Of a DNA stretch of 64,000 nt, positions 11,801-25,180 are shown piece after piece. The number at the start of each line of letters is the position of its first letter. Position 1 is the stretch's first letter. The notes beneath the pieces were generated by a model. That model saw only the letters and a list, made by a program, of their open reading frames with translations. It searched no databases and had not been told where the DNA came from. The stretch lies in the NCBI GenBank assembly GCA_963978905.1, contig OZ022258.1, positions 42,268,591-42,332,590 on the forward strand. The letters run 5' to 3'. A program made the position numbers and the translations under genes. This DNA comes from Trichostrongylus colubriformis. Its lineage: Eukaryota; Nematoda; Chromadorea; Rhabditida; Trichostrongylidae.

Positions 11801-14800
11801 GTTGCAAGGCATATTTCTCAAGTTTTTTGTTTAAGTTTTCTAGTGTAACTACTTTTTATATCTCGGTTTCCCTGTCTTTGCGACGGTATGCTAAGGGAAG
11901 TCTGTACCTTATGCACTGTGCAGTAATGTAAGACAGGATAATCGCGCATGAGACAATAAAAGATTCACTTGGACACACAGTTCCCTTTCCTGAAATTGAA
12001 AGCACCTTTCTTGCTTTTGTGAACTTTGTAAGTTCGCATCTCATCGTGTTCAGTCGCATGAGATACGATCAGCCTAAGGTCGGACCAAACCCCAAAACCC
12101 GATACTACATGCCTCTCCAAGCTCCCAATTTGTCAGTTTCGCGCATCTGCACCATTTAACCTTTGGAGACATCATCTGATACGTAATACATTAATAGCGA
12201 GCCAAGGGTCAGCGCAGTATGGTGTAAATTCGACAATCGTTGCGCATCCTTTCAGAATTACAGTTTGCACTAACGCCTGCGAAACAGAAACTGTAAAAGA
12301 GATAATAGGTCTTCCGAGAACTTCTTGCGGTTTCGACCGCTTATTCAAATCCCGGCTTCCACAAAACTTCATCAGTCGAAGTATGTAAGAACCGTAAGAA
12401 TCTACACATTTCGCCAACGCGATATGAGCCTGCTTAGTCAGTCGGTTGGCAGAAACTCTGGACATCCAGGGGCGGTGAACTCGTCGAAGGTTGCTTGGGC
12501 ATCATATTAAGTCCTGAATAATTCTTCCAAAGAAAGCTGTGAAGTAGCTCCAGGAAGAGATAATTGGTTGGAGCCAGGCGGAATTTCATAGTGCAACTCA
12601 ATCAACTTCTTTAGGGTTAATTGTGTGATGAGGGGCCATGTACTGTCGTAAAAAGTGTAGGCCCCTTCCGTTGACCATTGCTGAGTTGACCCCTTTGAGG
12701 ACCACGAGTCGAGTTCTTGCCTCAGTCGAGGTTCGAACGCACGTTACCCTTGTGGTGATAGCATTCGGGACATTTCGCTGCTGCTGTGATAGTTTTGGCG
12801 AAATCCACGAAGCTGTGGTGGATTAGGTAAGCCGCTGACCACCATACCAAAACCATTATGTTCTTTCCATGTTGCTTTGACTTCGGAAAATGTGGAGCTT
12901 GACCTTCGCCCGACCATTATGCTGATCATTGCGATTGTCGCACAGAATCCAACTTACACAGAATTACGTTAAGATGCGATTCAGATTTTTGTCTGAAGAA
13001 ATAGTGGGGTTCAGAAACGACTTACTAGTGATTTACACAATAAACTACGATGAGTAAAAAAAGCCTTAATTGGAGGACCGACGAGTCGAGTTCTTGCCTC
13101 ACTCGAAGTTCGCACGCACGTCACCCTTGTGGTGATAGCCGGACCCACGCACAGGGCATTTACAACATAATTACCCATGTTGTTTGTGGTCCAAAACCTC
13201 TCGCGCTCTACTTCCATACTTGTCCCGATAGCAATGACGCCATTGCCCACCATAGGTCATCTGAAGAGCCACGCCCAAAACATTTTGAACGCTTGAACTT
13301 ATTATATGACATAGAGACATTTTAGTATTGCGCTGTTCCGGAGTCTCATCATGATCTGAATGCTTAACAACAACTGAAACTCCAAATTAAATGTTCAAAA
13401 AATCTCAAAAGACAAAGAAGAAGTAAAATGTCTAATTGTAAGAAGTTTTTGGAATATTTCGTAATAGTTTGGTGTACATCAGGTTCTTCAGGCCCGAAAC
13501 AGTCCACTTTTGCTGAGTTATATGATATACGCTGTATATCAATAACCTACGGCCCTTTACCCTTGGGGGTTCGGCGTGATCTCACCCAACTTGATAGCGC
13601 ACGGAGCAGAAAATGACATAGAAACAGTTGGAACACACGTAGGTTAGGCGGAAGCACTAACTGCGGCAGAGAACAAAATTTGAATGAAAGTATGACTTTA
13701 ACTCCATACTAAAAATAAAGTTCCGACGGAATAATTAAGCTTAAGTGGTTGGACCATACTACGACACAGGACTGACGGTCATTGGTTTTCCCGGAGACTA
13801 CTGTGTGCCGTAAACTGTTTTGATCTAAGTTGTAACAATCACTCACCCACAAAAAGTATCGCAATCACCTACTCACTCAAAGTACGGCTAGTGGGGTGAT
13901 TTGTACCGCGCGATAACAACAAAGATCATCACTCAAATTTCATGACACTTCTGGCCAATGAGATCAACTTTAGTGTTTTCACATAGTTACCGGTAAACAG
14001 ACATATGTGATTGATACCATTTTTAATCGCCCAACGAGTTGGTCGAGCCACGTGGTGTGTGGATGTCCATGGCAAAGAATAACAGATTAATAACGTTAAA
14101 TTAACGAAAACCTGTCTATCAATATTATTTCAACTATTTTCTTTGAAAATGTTAACACAGTCGGCTAAACGAAACTTTTGCATGAATGGATCCTAACCTA
14201 CCGTCATCAATATTTGTTTGACGGAAAGGAAAATCGACAAGAGAGATAAAAAAAACCTTTTTGAATGACAAAATGGCCTTTGGTAAATTTGCCGAATACC
14301 TCCCATTACGTTTGTGAAAATGTTGTTCAAGAACCACAGCTCCATTGCATGTACTGGAATCCTCGTTTCCAGCGGAAGATTGCAGACTTCTCTATGAATT
14401 CCCTTTTATTGGTTTTACTGTGATGCATCCTTTCATAAAAAATCCATAGGTCATCTCTAAATATATAAATTTTTGTTGACCTTTCACGAAATGGCTATCA
14501 CTATCACTGGCATGATCAGATGATCAAATATCCATTCCCATCTTGAGTGGTACAAGACCCATTTAAAAGCGTAAGAACATTTAGAATATCTGTTGGTTCC
14601 CGGTGATCGTTATCAGGAGGGGTGCAAAGAGGGAACGCGTATTTGAAACACTGTGTAAGTTAATAAGAGATACCGTGTAGAGAAACTCACGTGGAAAAAT
14701 GCGCCTTTGGGAGATATTGTGATACTAGCGCACCTCAACTAGAATCGCAATCCTCAGCTCTGTGTGCCATTGGGTAAGAAAACTCGCGTGGTCGTGTTTG

Positions 14801-15099
14801 ACGTGCGACGTGGTCAGGGAAGGCCTTCGTCAATGAATCCTCGACAGGGCGGTCGTATGTGGACCAGTGATCAACGGATTTTTTCAGGCTGACAGTCTAA
14901 AGTGTAAGGGAAAATGTGATAGAATTAAATGACTGGGCTCAACACCAAAACTAATAATCAATCTATTAGAAATAGAAATAAGGAACAGAAAGCAGATCCC
15001 ACAAGAAGGGAACAAGGTGAGGTACGATTTTTTTAAGATAAGTGCTTGAGACGATACTGTAGAGAGGAGAGCGCATGGGCAACGCAAAAGATAAACAGA
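8854..15099. other. Gene-poor stretch
   Basis: No gene is recognised. Frames of up to 125 codons occur (11132-11509 plus) with no known domain. A diverged direct repeat of about 65 bp starting GAGTCGAGTTCTTGCCTC is present at about 12706-12765 and 13083-13140. A fragment near 14758-14820 (GTGTGCCATTGGGTAAGAAA then CTCGCGTGG) belongs to the GC-rich foldback family found at 49.8 and 50.7 kb. Confidence 0.5.
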
Positions 15100-15840
15100 A
15101 TCCAAAGGCACACGTTCCCTTAGTTCTCTTTGAGTTGTGGGCTGCAGACAGGGTGTCAAGATTCTGCAACCAAACGCCGAACTTATGCTGTAGTGCGAGG
15201 TTGATATTTGATATCTTGTTCACAGTGCAATTCCAAGACGACCACAGGAATAGTGAAGCCTTTACCCTGATGGACTGTCGATGGAAAACTCATGCAGGGC
15301 GCTATCCACAACAAAGCCGGCCAACGCCAATTGCCCTCTCCTTGGTCCCCCGGCACTAAAACCACGTACCGAGAGACTTCCGAACTTCACCGATTACCCT
15401 AGGACGGCGGTATCTATCCACGGGTACCTGCTTGTATGAATACTCAAGAAACTACGGGACAAGCAAAAAAATAAGGTTGATAAGGGCTTCTTCGATATTT
15501 CAGTGCGATTACAAAAACGTAAACTGGTACTACCAAGCCACTATACGGACCAGATAAGGGTTTGTACTACCAGTAATGTGGATGAAATCTTCATGCAAAG
15601 CGCATCCTTCAGCGAGGCCGGCTAACGCTAGTCGCCATGCCGATGGACTTTGAGGAGCATAGGATATGTTTTGGAGGTAACTCGGGCACAATGGATCATT
15701 TTTCCAAAGATTCGTGGGAAGATCATGCTATTTCGATGGAAAGAATTTCCTCGAGTGGCTTCCTTCAAAATATCTGATTATTCAAAAGGTATGGTATAGT
15801 TCAAGTAGTCCGAAAAACTCGCAGACCTGGCAACGCGAAT
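15100..15840 (+). repeat. Dispersed repeat family copy (partner at 35070-35765)
   Basis: Shared blocks in the same order at both places include GTGGGCTGCAGACA, TTCACAGTGCAATTCCAAGA / TTCACAGTCCACAGTTTCAA, GATTGTCGATGG-like, GTGRATGAAATCYTCATGCA, AGCGCAT...CAGCGAGGCC and GATTYGTGGGAAGATC. By eye the copies are about 65-70% identical over about 700 bp, same orientation. No intact coding frame spans either copy. Confidence 0.75.
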
Positions 15841-17860
15841 CAGCTCTTATAAGGCTCCATGTGAAGAAAGCGACAAATACATTACTCATGGTCGGCGATG
15901 CTTTCGTTTTGGAATATAAGTATGACCGTAATATAAGTGCGACAATTGTAGTAAAATAATGAAATTTTGGAAAAATTTCCTCGACTTGATCACTACATAG
16001 AGAAACGCAACCATTAGGGAAAACAAGGTGCTACAGATATTCAAATATACTCTAATTTACTATACATAGAGAAGGGACCGCTCTTCGCTCTACCGCAATT
16101 GCGATGCGGCGATCCGATAGGTCGCAGTGGAGCGCATTATATGGCTTGGTTTCTAGCTTTTCCATGATTGTTTTTCATCTTTTGTACCTGCCGCATAACT
16201 TGATGACTTTCGGACCTTCTCCTTCGTCACCAGGGGACGAATACATTACCCATGGTTGGCGATACTTTCGTTTCAGAATATAAGTATTGAATTTTGTCCG
16301 GTTCTTATTGCAATAATTTTGTCAGAAGTTTGGCTTCACCATTTTTTCGAGGCGTTGATGGCCCTTTTAGTTATTGACTGAGCATGTGGAATCCCTCATG
16401 TTGTTGAACATTCAGGTTATCACATGATTACGTATCAGCAAAATATTGAGATAATTTGTCCACGGTTTCAAAAATTTTCTTGGTTTACTTTCTTTACAAA
16501 TTATCCACTTGTGGTAAACTTTGTGCTGAAGTAATGTGCCCTTCATGTCCACGGTGCTACCATGCGAGAATCTTGATAATTGGTACACGATGTGAAATAA
16601 GAGTTGCCAGATCTTATTTCACCATGAATTATTTAATCTAGGAAAGAAAATGCCAGGACACTGCTCTTCGAGGTCACTTCGCGAACAAGGGAAAAGTCGC
16701 ATAGTTTCAATTTACTGGAAGTTCAAGTAACTCGGACTAGGTTCATCTCAACTTGAGGGCATTTCCCTCTCAAACTGATCGTTTTACAAATGAGAAAAGA
16801 GCACTGACTGGGAAATCCAATGAGCTCTCAACACCAAAGAACGAGCAAGCCTACTGTTTCCCACGTCAGGACGGAATTGTCCCTCTCGTTATGGGGCTGT
16901 TATTTTCCAACCCAAGGGATTTGACCGCTTTGACTTCAAGTAGCAGATATCCCATGAAGTGAGACCTACATCCGTTCAGGCCAAACACTTCCAAAAAATG
17001 GAATTCCAATGTGCTAAATGAACATTGTATGTCACATCACCAGTGATTCTGAATAATTTTGAGAAGCCATACTTGTCAGAACTCGAGCAGCAGTGCAATT
17101 TTCCTTTTGAGGGCTTTCGATTGGAATTTGTCGGAGTCTTTCATAAACACCTAGCTTTTCGAGTGATGGCTTGATGCTGGTCAGAGATGGAACTCGATTA
17201 AAATGATCCTCACTCTAAAAAAATCCCGATCAGAAACCCCATTCTATTTGAATGCATATTCAACTTATACATACATATACTACCTGTGGCTCTGAGGGAT
17301 GCTCAAATGCTGAAGTAGAATTCTAAGCACCCTTATCTGAAGGAAATACAGTGTATGAAGCGTCCAGCCACCATGGTGGTTCGTTTCCTTTGTTCTTTGA
17401 TCACATTATGACATCCGCTCTTTTGAAAAATCAGTTTTTTTACCTAAGTTAGGGTTCTGGAGGTTGATGATCCGCACTCAATATCGGGAACAGTTCAGTA
17501 CAAAGACTTTAAAAAATCGTACCTTTTGGGGATTTTGATACTGATATTGATAATGATGGTTTACTTGTAAGTAGCTGGTTGACAACATGGTTTTTCCACT
17601 ACATTCTCATAGTCTTTATAAAAACCATCTAAAAGCGATTACTTTTCGGCTTAACACCTTCATTTTATTCGAGGATGAAATGATAAGTGATGTAGGAGTA
17701 TATCAGCCTCCTCTTCCATTCACCTCACGAATGCGACAGTTAGTCCCCAAATTCGTGATTTTGGGGTATCTCAGGCCACTTAGTTTCACCTTTGAAATTG
17801 TACCATAGAAATCCTTGAGGCCAAAAACGCCTTTTCATATAACGACAGGGCCACAAGAGT
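15841..17860. other. Repeat-rich stretch without a gene
   Basis: 16150-16360 shares a block with 36740-36990: an ACTT..GGACGAATACAT.ACCC segment, then GTTGGCGATACTTTCGTTTC, then TATTGAATTT; a shorter match lies at 15885-15935. The segment around 16080-16140 forms an imperfect GC-rich hairpin (CGCTCTACCGCAATTGCGATGCGG... GCAGTGGAGCG). Frames of 60-74 codons are present but not convincing. Confidence 0.5.
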
Positions 17861-18215
17861 ACAGGGTGCGCATTGAATCTTGTTACGCGGTACAAAAACC
17901 GTGTAACTCTGGCAGAGGCAATAAATGAAACGAAAGCACCGTTATCCAACATCACAGAGGTCAAATCGAAAAATGATGGCATTCATATTGTTCAGACTCG
18001 TTATAATTATTTGTCATCCAATTTTCGTTTTTTTTTGTGAATGGTTGACAAATAATTATAACGATTCTGAACAATATGTATGTCATCATTTTTCGTTTTT
18101 CGTTTCGACCTCCTTGATTTTGGATCAAGGTGGTTTTGTGTCTTTTGCTGCACTTGTCAGAGATAATCGGTTTTTTTACGGCATTAGGCGGTAACAGTAT
18201 TCTGCACACCCTGTG
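17861..18215. mobile_element. Foldback element with about 165-bp arms
   Basis: The two halves are inverted copies. ACAGGGTGCGCATTG... on the left pairs with ...TATTCTGCACACCCTGT on the right, and near the centre AATATTGTTCAGACTCGTTA / ACGATTCTGAACAATAT and ATAATTATTTGTCA / TGACAAATAATTAT pair almost perfectly around 18016-18047. Identity falls from the centre outward. No transposase is encoded; it is a foldback-type MITE. Confidence 0.85.
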
Positions 18216-21200
18216 ATGTTGACCGTCGAGCAATTTTTCAATGCATTTCTAAGCTTCCACAAAATTGAGGTGCATGGCTAAGCTGAAATGGATCAAGTTT
18301 ATTTAAATAACGCCTGTCACACTAGCTGTGAATTCAACATCTTGTTAGACTTAATTTAAACTATTTGTGAACTTAAAGGTGTCGATAATTCCAAAAAGTC
18401 CAGGAATTCTGAAATTCTCACGGCAGAAACGGAAGCACATGGTAGCCCCCAAGTACATAGTACACTATCGTCACTGTAATCATAAGACACCCACAAGTTC
18501 TACCAGACGACAATTATGACGCACATACCTCTTGACCCCGCCTACCGCCCCAAAATTTCCCTTTTATAAGGTGGTGGTGCTGAGTGGTGAGCAGCCATCT
18601 TGGTGCTGAACAGCTTTCTTCACCTTGATATCCTTTCGATTCTATCCAGAAGCTCCTTTCATCATCTCTATTGTCTCTTGAAGTGTCTTCAGACAAGTTC
18701 TGATAGCGTTTGCGCCCTTATCAATACTGCTAACAGTGGCGATACTGCAAACTGCCTAATGAGAAGGCCGGTTGTGGTTTGTGTCCACGGCGTGCTGTAG
18801 TGATACCTGGGGAGTTTTTCGATCGCATTTTTAAGTAAATGGCGTGTGATCAGTATCTTTAGCTTCCCGAGTGGTAATTCTTCCCCGCTATTTAATCCCT
18901 ATACCCTTATGGATGAGGAAAACAGAGCTCGTGATGATACTTGATTCAGGTTGTGGGCGACGCCAATCGCTCTAACACGGGTCTGAGAAATTTTGAAAGA
19001 CCTTTGAGGGCATTTCTTCTTTACGTCGGATGTATCTGTTGTCCTCAAGGCGATATTTGTCCCTGTCAAAGCACCTAGGACGGTTTTATCGGAAAGAACA
19101 GCCGCGTGGCTGCTTCGCCAGCACAGAAGCTTTATCAGGAACATTAGGCTTTTCCTAGATTCCCTACCATGTAACACATATTTAACGATTCCAGGTAGAG
19201 CCCGTAAACGCTCTTACGGCAACATCAACATCGCCATTCAATAATCGCCTAATTCAGAGCTACCTCTCGGTGTAAACAATATAAACCAAATACGCACCCA
19301 TTCCCTCTCACGCAGAGTACAACGGCCTGCCCAGGCCTCCTTAATCTACAATGAGGCCTTTCGGTTATTAAGGGAGTAGGAAATCCTTGGTACGTTGAAT
19401 AATTGTCGTCAAACCTACGACAACTATTTTTGCACTGAAGTCATAAGGGTTATTTGCCTGTTCTCAGCTATAGGAACGCGTATGTTTGATGATTTCTGCG
19501 ATACTAATTGCGAATTGTTCAAAAAGGGCTCCCCGACGACGCCTCCTGAACGTGCAATTTTCCCGGTTCGTTTCTGAACGTCCCGTCGCGGGTGGTAAAG
19601 TGTTTCACCTAGGTGCGCTTGTTGACATTTCGTGGATTGTTTTTCCCAGAATAGTCTAATGTCAGCCTCGATGAATTGATTAGCCGAAGAACCTGTATCA
19701 TCACCTCTCGCCACATTGATCATCGATTTCCCGTAAATGGCGCTGTAGCGTTTCCATTGATACCTGTCACGGGTCATCCAAGCCTACTGAAACAAGGAAT
19801 ACGAAATAGCTCGCGGAATTTCAGGTGGCATCGTGAGGAGCTTCTCTACTCGTGGAAACAGCTGCGCTGGTGCTCGTCTGACGACACAAAGAGTCCACTT
19901 GGAAATGGCGCTGTTCCGACGGCCACCACATATCGCATGACGTGCTATCGGTTCACCCACTCTTGGTTTCCGTGGGGAATCGGCAGCGATTTTCGACGAA
20001 TGGCGCATGAGCTCTGTGGTCCGCGGCCGGTTGAGTAGGTAATTGCGAGCCCCGGTATCCCTTTCAAACTTGCATGTATGGGGAGCCTTGATCATCGGCC
20101 TCTACATAGCTCTTCGGATAACGTCACATCCTCTTCTTGAACGTACCAAACCAAAGCGACTCTCAGTTACGGAGGCACTTGTAGGGTGAATCTATCCCAT
20201 ATTTCACTTCGGAAATCTCATTGCTTTCTGTTACCACCATAAACTACTTTTTCCCAGGCGATAATTTTCCTCACTAACGTCATGACCATTTCTTAGCGCT
20301 CGCTATCCATCCATGTATCTCCTCCGGCTCTCCATTATTTTACCTGTCCGGCAGGCCATTCAATCTTCGTCGATAGGTTCCGCACCACGCCTTCGGTAGC
20401 CTATTATTTCTTCCAGCGATCGGGCACCACGCACGTGGGCTTTTCCTATTATGAGCAACCATTATGGGGCCTAGGCTCACGATTACACAGATGAATGCGT
20501 CCGATGATTGGAAATAATTACGGGGAAACATTTGGCCCTGAGTATCTATAAATGAGAAGTGTGTTCAAGAAACCTTCAGAATACCCATTATTCGGTACCG
20601 CGCTAAGAGAGACTGTAAATGTTCGTTGCACTGGAACGTTTTCTAGAAAATGTTTCCAACAGTCTATGTTTTCACTTTCCAGTTTCATTTTCAAGACCAG
20701 TTGTCCTAAGACAAGAACGCCCATTTCAACTAAATACCGGTATTCTTGTGGGCGTCGTCTGACTAGTATGTAGGTGTCTTGGTGAACATCCGTCAAACGG
20801 GTCATTTCCTTTCTGCTGATCGCCTATACGGGAAAATGTCTTCAATTGTTTCAGGGGACCCTTTAATTTCTATTCAGTCCAGTCATCTCTTCTCCTCAGG
20901 ATTCCTTTTTTGAGTGGCTCTTGGTATTGTAGAATTAAGACACTTCCGGAAACGTTATGGGCATAACATGTAATTACTCATGTAAAGCTCTGTTTCTCGA
21001 TCCTGGTTGTGCATACAGTAACTCATCTAAGTTCCCGCCTTCCTTATCTTTAAGATCGCTTCAAAGTAAAGAGCAAAAAATGGTCCCTTTCTATTATCGG
21101 TTGCGATGATCAAACTGGACGTGAACTCGTAAAAGGTCAGAGTTTTTATAAAAAAGAGGGGTACGGCGCGAATGTGCGCCCTCAGCTTTCTCTGAACCTC

Positions 21201-21685
21201 CAGTAGATACCTCCATGACTGGAGATCTCAAAAGGTTTTCTTTTCTTAGTAACCGACTGTATCAGAGATGTAGTGAGGTGGAGTTTCTCCATTCTGCATA
21301 GCTTCATCGACCAAAGTATAAGCTCGTGGGGCTTCAGAGAACACACCACCCTTAAGAGTACGTAAATATTCCCATGCAATTTCCCTGGTAAGATTTGTAT
21401 AACAGAGCCGCATGGGAAAGATGATTATTCACCACCACAGCCACCCCTAGCAGGCTTTCTGACGGTTTCTCGAACGTCAGGTAAAAGTCGTGATGTCCAT
21501 CCTATCGGAAGATGTGTTCAGAGATATTTTCAGTTTTGATTGTAATCTTTATGATTCCTGCTGCTTTCACTTTTCCTTCAGTTTTTGCTTTTCTTAGATA
21601 ACCTTGCAAGAGATTCGCTCCTGCAGTTTCATTCTCTGATTCTGCGCATTTTCCCACATTTCTGAGCTGTTTCTCAATAATGGTG
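18216..21685. other. Unannotated stretch upstream of the GTP cyclohydrolase gene
   Basis: Several frames of 60-120 codons lie on both strands (for example 19424-19777 minus, 19676-20038 plus, 20518-20805 minus). None has a recognisable domain or flanking splice sites that extend it. I see no repeat shared with the rest of the window. The last few hundred bases should contain the promoter of the next gene, but no motif can be singled out. Confidence 0.4.
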
Positions 21686-21694
21686 TGATTTCAG
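21686..21694 (+). other. Probable spliced-leader (trans-splice) acceptor
   Basis: The sequence TGATTTCAG ends at 21694, seven bases before the ATG of the GTP cyclohydrolase gene. The strong nematode 3' splice consensus with no convincing upstream exon suggests SL1-type trans-splicing. An upstream non-coding exon joined by cis-splicing is the alternative. Confidence 0.6.
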
Positions 21695-21701
21695 GAAAAC
21701 A

Positions 21702-23471
21702 ATGGCACACGAAAGCGGTTTCATGAGTGACAGTGCCAGCGAGGAGAATGAGCAAAAAGTATGCTTTTTTTTTCTAAAATAGCTTTATAGAAAATTCGTC
21801 TCCAGTCACATCTGTAATTCTTGCCACTTAAAAAGTTCCTCTGATCAATTTAAGACCATTGCTGAATTCAAGAAGACTTCTAACTTGGAAAAAATGACCG
21901 CCGCCTATGCGTCGATCATCTCTCATGTTGGTGAAGATCTGAACCGACAAGGACTTTTAAAAACACCTGAGAGAGCTGCTAATGCTATGTTGTACTTCAC
22001 AAAAGGCTATGAGCAACAGTTAGACCGTAAGTGACATTCAGGAACTATAGGGGGGGGGACATATGTATGTTAGCAAAACATGTGAAATTCACAAAGACTA
22101 GTCTGCATACTTTCAGAAATTTTAAATGAAGCCGTTTTTGACGAAGATCACGATGAAATGGTTATAGTTAAAGACATCGAAATGTTCTCATTATGTGAAC
22201 ATCATCTAGTGCCATTTAATGGAAGGGTGAGTGATTCTTTGAGTACCCTGATAAGCTCATGCTCGTACAGATTGCAGAAACTGAAAGAATGTTCCTATAA
22301 ACGGCTTCAATGTTTTTGTTCAGGTTCACATCGGGTACCTACCGAACAAAAAAGTTCTAGGCCTTTCCAAACTGGCTCGAATTGTCGAGATGTTCAGTCG
22401 ACGACTTCAAGGTTAGTTTGGCTGGATAGTTTTTTCTTTCTTTGCCTACCAAACGACTACTGTAAGAAAGGGCATTCTAAAGCACAGCAAGAAAACAGCA
22501 TCCTTGACAATGTGACTTCTAAGAAAATCTGAGGCTTGTAGGAAAGTCGGATAGTAGTGCACCAGGGTACACCGAGAGTTAAGAATTGCACGACAGTGTG
22601 CGGAGAGGGGGAAGGGGGTGGGCCGTATCTGCCCGGAGAGGCTGTTTCGAAGGACTGATCCACTAAGAGTGGTCAAAACGAAAGATTATAGACTCTCCAG
22701 ATGTTTACAGCAGCTCTAAACTATACCAATCAATAAGAAAATATTCTAAAGCTTTATATGCTAGAATTCCTTCCCGGCTTGTTTTCTGAAGCATCACGAA
22801 TATCATTTCAGTGCAAGAACGACTAACAAAGCAGATAGCGACAGCAATGGTACAAGCGGTGCAACCTGCCGGTGTGGCGGTCGTAATCGAGGCCAGGTGA
22901 GCCAGCTGAATTTTTTCTTCGAAATTCCATCACAGGGTTACGATCTTGTGGAGCAAATGACTGGCAAAAAACCTTCCACGAAGAGGATAATAGACAGCGG
23001 TTAATAAGATGTAAGCATGACTAGCTGTAGGGGAGAACTGAGAAGTTTTCAGACGAAGCTAGAATTCCAATGTTTTACTGCGGAGCAAAAATTACAAAAG
23101 CTGAACAGATCTCTTAACTGTGACTGTATGCACTGCAAAGGCATTGCTCTTTGGCTTCAACCATCATTTTAATGCGGGTTTTTGATGATCAGGAAGGGAG
23201 CTCATAATCTCGTCTCTCAAATTCATCAATTTCAATGGACAATTTGTTCATTGCCTGATCTTCTATGTTCAGCCACATGTGTATGGTAATGCGTGGTGTC
23301 CAGAAGATCAACGCCACAACGTCCACTTCCTGCATGCTTGGAGTGTTTAGGTAAGAGCTCTTTTCCTAGTCCTATACCAAAGTGGAGAAATTCATTTAAT
23401 AATTTATTTTCACTTTTAGGGACGATCCGAAGACGAGAGAAGAGTTTTTGAATCTCATCAACAAGAAATAG
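21702..23471 (+). CDS. cat-4: GTP cyclohydrolase I (CAT-4/GCH1), 7 exons, complete
   Basis: This enzyme converts GTP to dihydroneopterin triphosphate, the first and rate-limiting step of tetrahydrobiopterin synthesis in the cytosol; the cofactor serves tyrosine, tryptophan and phenylalanine hydroxylases. Exons: 21702-21758, 21855-22026, 22117-22226, 22324-22411, 22812-22896, 23273-23350, 23420-23471. All introns are GT-AG and the phases join into one frame of 213 codons plus TAG, close to the usual nematode length. The first 33 residues are a variable acidic N-terminus. Family signatures follow in order: [17 protein letters not shown] (residues 46-62), [10 protein letters not shown] (101-110), [20 protein letters not shown] (115-134) and [12 protein letters not shown] (171-182). 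The zinc ligands Cys103, His106 and Cys174 are all present, so the enzyme should be active. The intron 1 acceptor is TTTAAG, weaker than the others. It is the only gene on its strand in the region. Confidence 0.95.
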
Positions 23472-23795
23472 TAGGACAAAGCGTCTCTTATCTACGAGTA
23501 CTTAATGATATAGATCAATGCATTGTGATGTATGACCGGAGATTTCACTTCGCTAGACCTTATACGATCGACTAGTTGATTAGTCGAGATCTTAACTTTG
23601 ATGTATGTATGTTTATAGCTATACTTTCTAACGATAAGGCCGCAGAATGTCTCTTCACGGCGCTTGATAGGGACGGTTTCTTGCTTGATGTGGTTGTGTG
23701 GATAGATGAGAATTAAAAGGTTGTTGTCACGAACTGGCAACCTTTCCCTGACATGAAAAGATTTAATGTATAAAAAGATGCAGGTGAATTTTGTG

Positions 23796-23801
23796 AATAA
23801 A
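23796..23801 (+). terminator. Polyadenylation signal for the GTP cyclohydrolase gene
   Basis: AATAAA lies about 325 bp after the stop codon, followed by an A/T-rich stretch. It is the best polyadenylation signal downstream of the gene; a 3' UTR of that length is on the long side for a nematode. Confidence 0.5.
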
Positions 23802-24139
23802 AAATTCGATTCAACTCAATGTTGTTGACAGAGCTATGTAGCCCTTCGGGGTGTACACCTTGCTATCGCAAAAAATAACAGTTCGATTCCACTTGGCTGC
23901 GGTCGACAAAACACAAAGCGCAGATAGCTTCGGGTCAAAAAACGAAAAACGATCATTTAAACTACTTCGGTTAGTATCGCTTGGTGCGACATCTATACTT
24001 GGTGCCCATCGTTATCTGGAAGTATAAATACAGCAATACAGTAGCAAGTATAAATACATCAAGTTCAAATTAACAATTCTTGATTCACTGAACAGATTCC
24101 CTATGCAGAGGACCGTATCTGTGAGGCGATATGTAACTT
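23802..24139. other. Short intergenic stretch
   Basis: Nothing recognisable is present apart from a few imperfect short repeats. Confidence 0.4.
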
Positions 24140-24760
24140 TTTTCGAGGGTCTCTGTAACTTATATAGGGGTGCCAAATAAAGTAATTTTGCCCACGGCTC
24201 ACATCTGCCAATTATACAAAACATAGGGAAACGAAAGAAATAAAAGTACTGGGGCAAAATATTCCCGATATATTCTTCTAAAAGCAGGAACAAGCTGTGG
24301 CTCCCTACGCTCACTATAAAAATATAGAGCTTTCATTCGGCGCAGCCGAGCTTCGGAGTACCTACAGTATCAAGGTCCGCTTAAAACGGTGAAGCCAGGC
24401 TCCGTGGTAGGTCTGTGGGAAGCTTCCTGAGGATTGGTCCTTCGGTTCATGGAAGTGACAGAGCCCCTGCTGCTGGGGCAAGGCTGCTATGATCCGATGT
24501 ATTATTTTCATGCCTCGTATCCGCCTCCGGAGGGGTTTCAGTGGTAAGGGCACGTTTTGGCTCTTGGAAACGAAGGGCGCTGGGAACCCGGAAAAAACGG
24601 AATGTTAAAGAACACCACCCAGTATGAATCCCTTAGGTACCCAGAGTGAACGGACCTCAGCAAGGATGTGAGCGAGGGCGACGAAATTTCGGATTTTGCC
24701 CATTTGAGGTGACACACGTTGTTCACTCTTTCCTCGCTCCCGTTCCTGCTTGTGCAGAAG
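24140..24760 (-). repeat. Dispersed repeat family copy (inverted partner at 35990-36540)
   Basis: Read on the minus strand, this segment matches 35990-36540 in order. Shared blocks include GTACCCAGAGTGAACGGACC / GGTCCGTTCACTCCGGGTAC, the complement pair around CCTCCGGAGGGG, GGTCCTTCGGTTCATGG / CTATAAACCGAAGGGCC, and CCCACGGCTCACATC / GGATGTGAGCCGTGAACG. No complete coding frame is conserved between the copies. Confidence 0.75.
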
Positions 24761-25150
24761 GCTGCCACAGAGTATGATGATAGAGTGAGGTCTGCTCTTG
24801 AATCTTGGGATGAAAATACTTCAACAGAATTTGCTGTAGTTCGACTAAAACGGGGTTGAAAGTGGAGGAGACAAAATTAATTTCTTTGGCACCCCCTATA
24901 GAAGCGCTATTAACCCACTGACGATTGCGTGAGTCATATGAGTATCACGCCTATTGTGAGATGGGAACACGGTTCAGTTGAAATGGACAGGAGCAAGATC
25001 GGACGTGGTAGGAGGGCGGCTTGCCCAGCTGTTGGTGCCCAGGTGTTAGTGAGCACTCAGGAACGCTGAAAAAAGGTGGAATGTTGCTAGCAAAAACGAC
25101 CTTAGAGAAACTGAGTCACGAAAGGGAATGCCTACCATGATTAGAAGAAA
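24761..25150. other. Stretch before the retrotransposon
   Basis: No gene is recognised. This is where the 5' boundary of the following element and any target-site duplication should lie; I could not locate a duplication by eye. Confidence 0.4.
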
Positions 25151-25180
25151 GTGGTGATATTTGACAAAGATACTTGTACT

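Noticed and set aside
22158..22532. 124-codon plus-strand frame
   Set aside because: It is exon 3 of the GTP cyclohydrolase gene read into the following intron.
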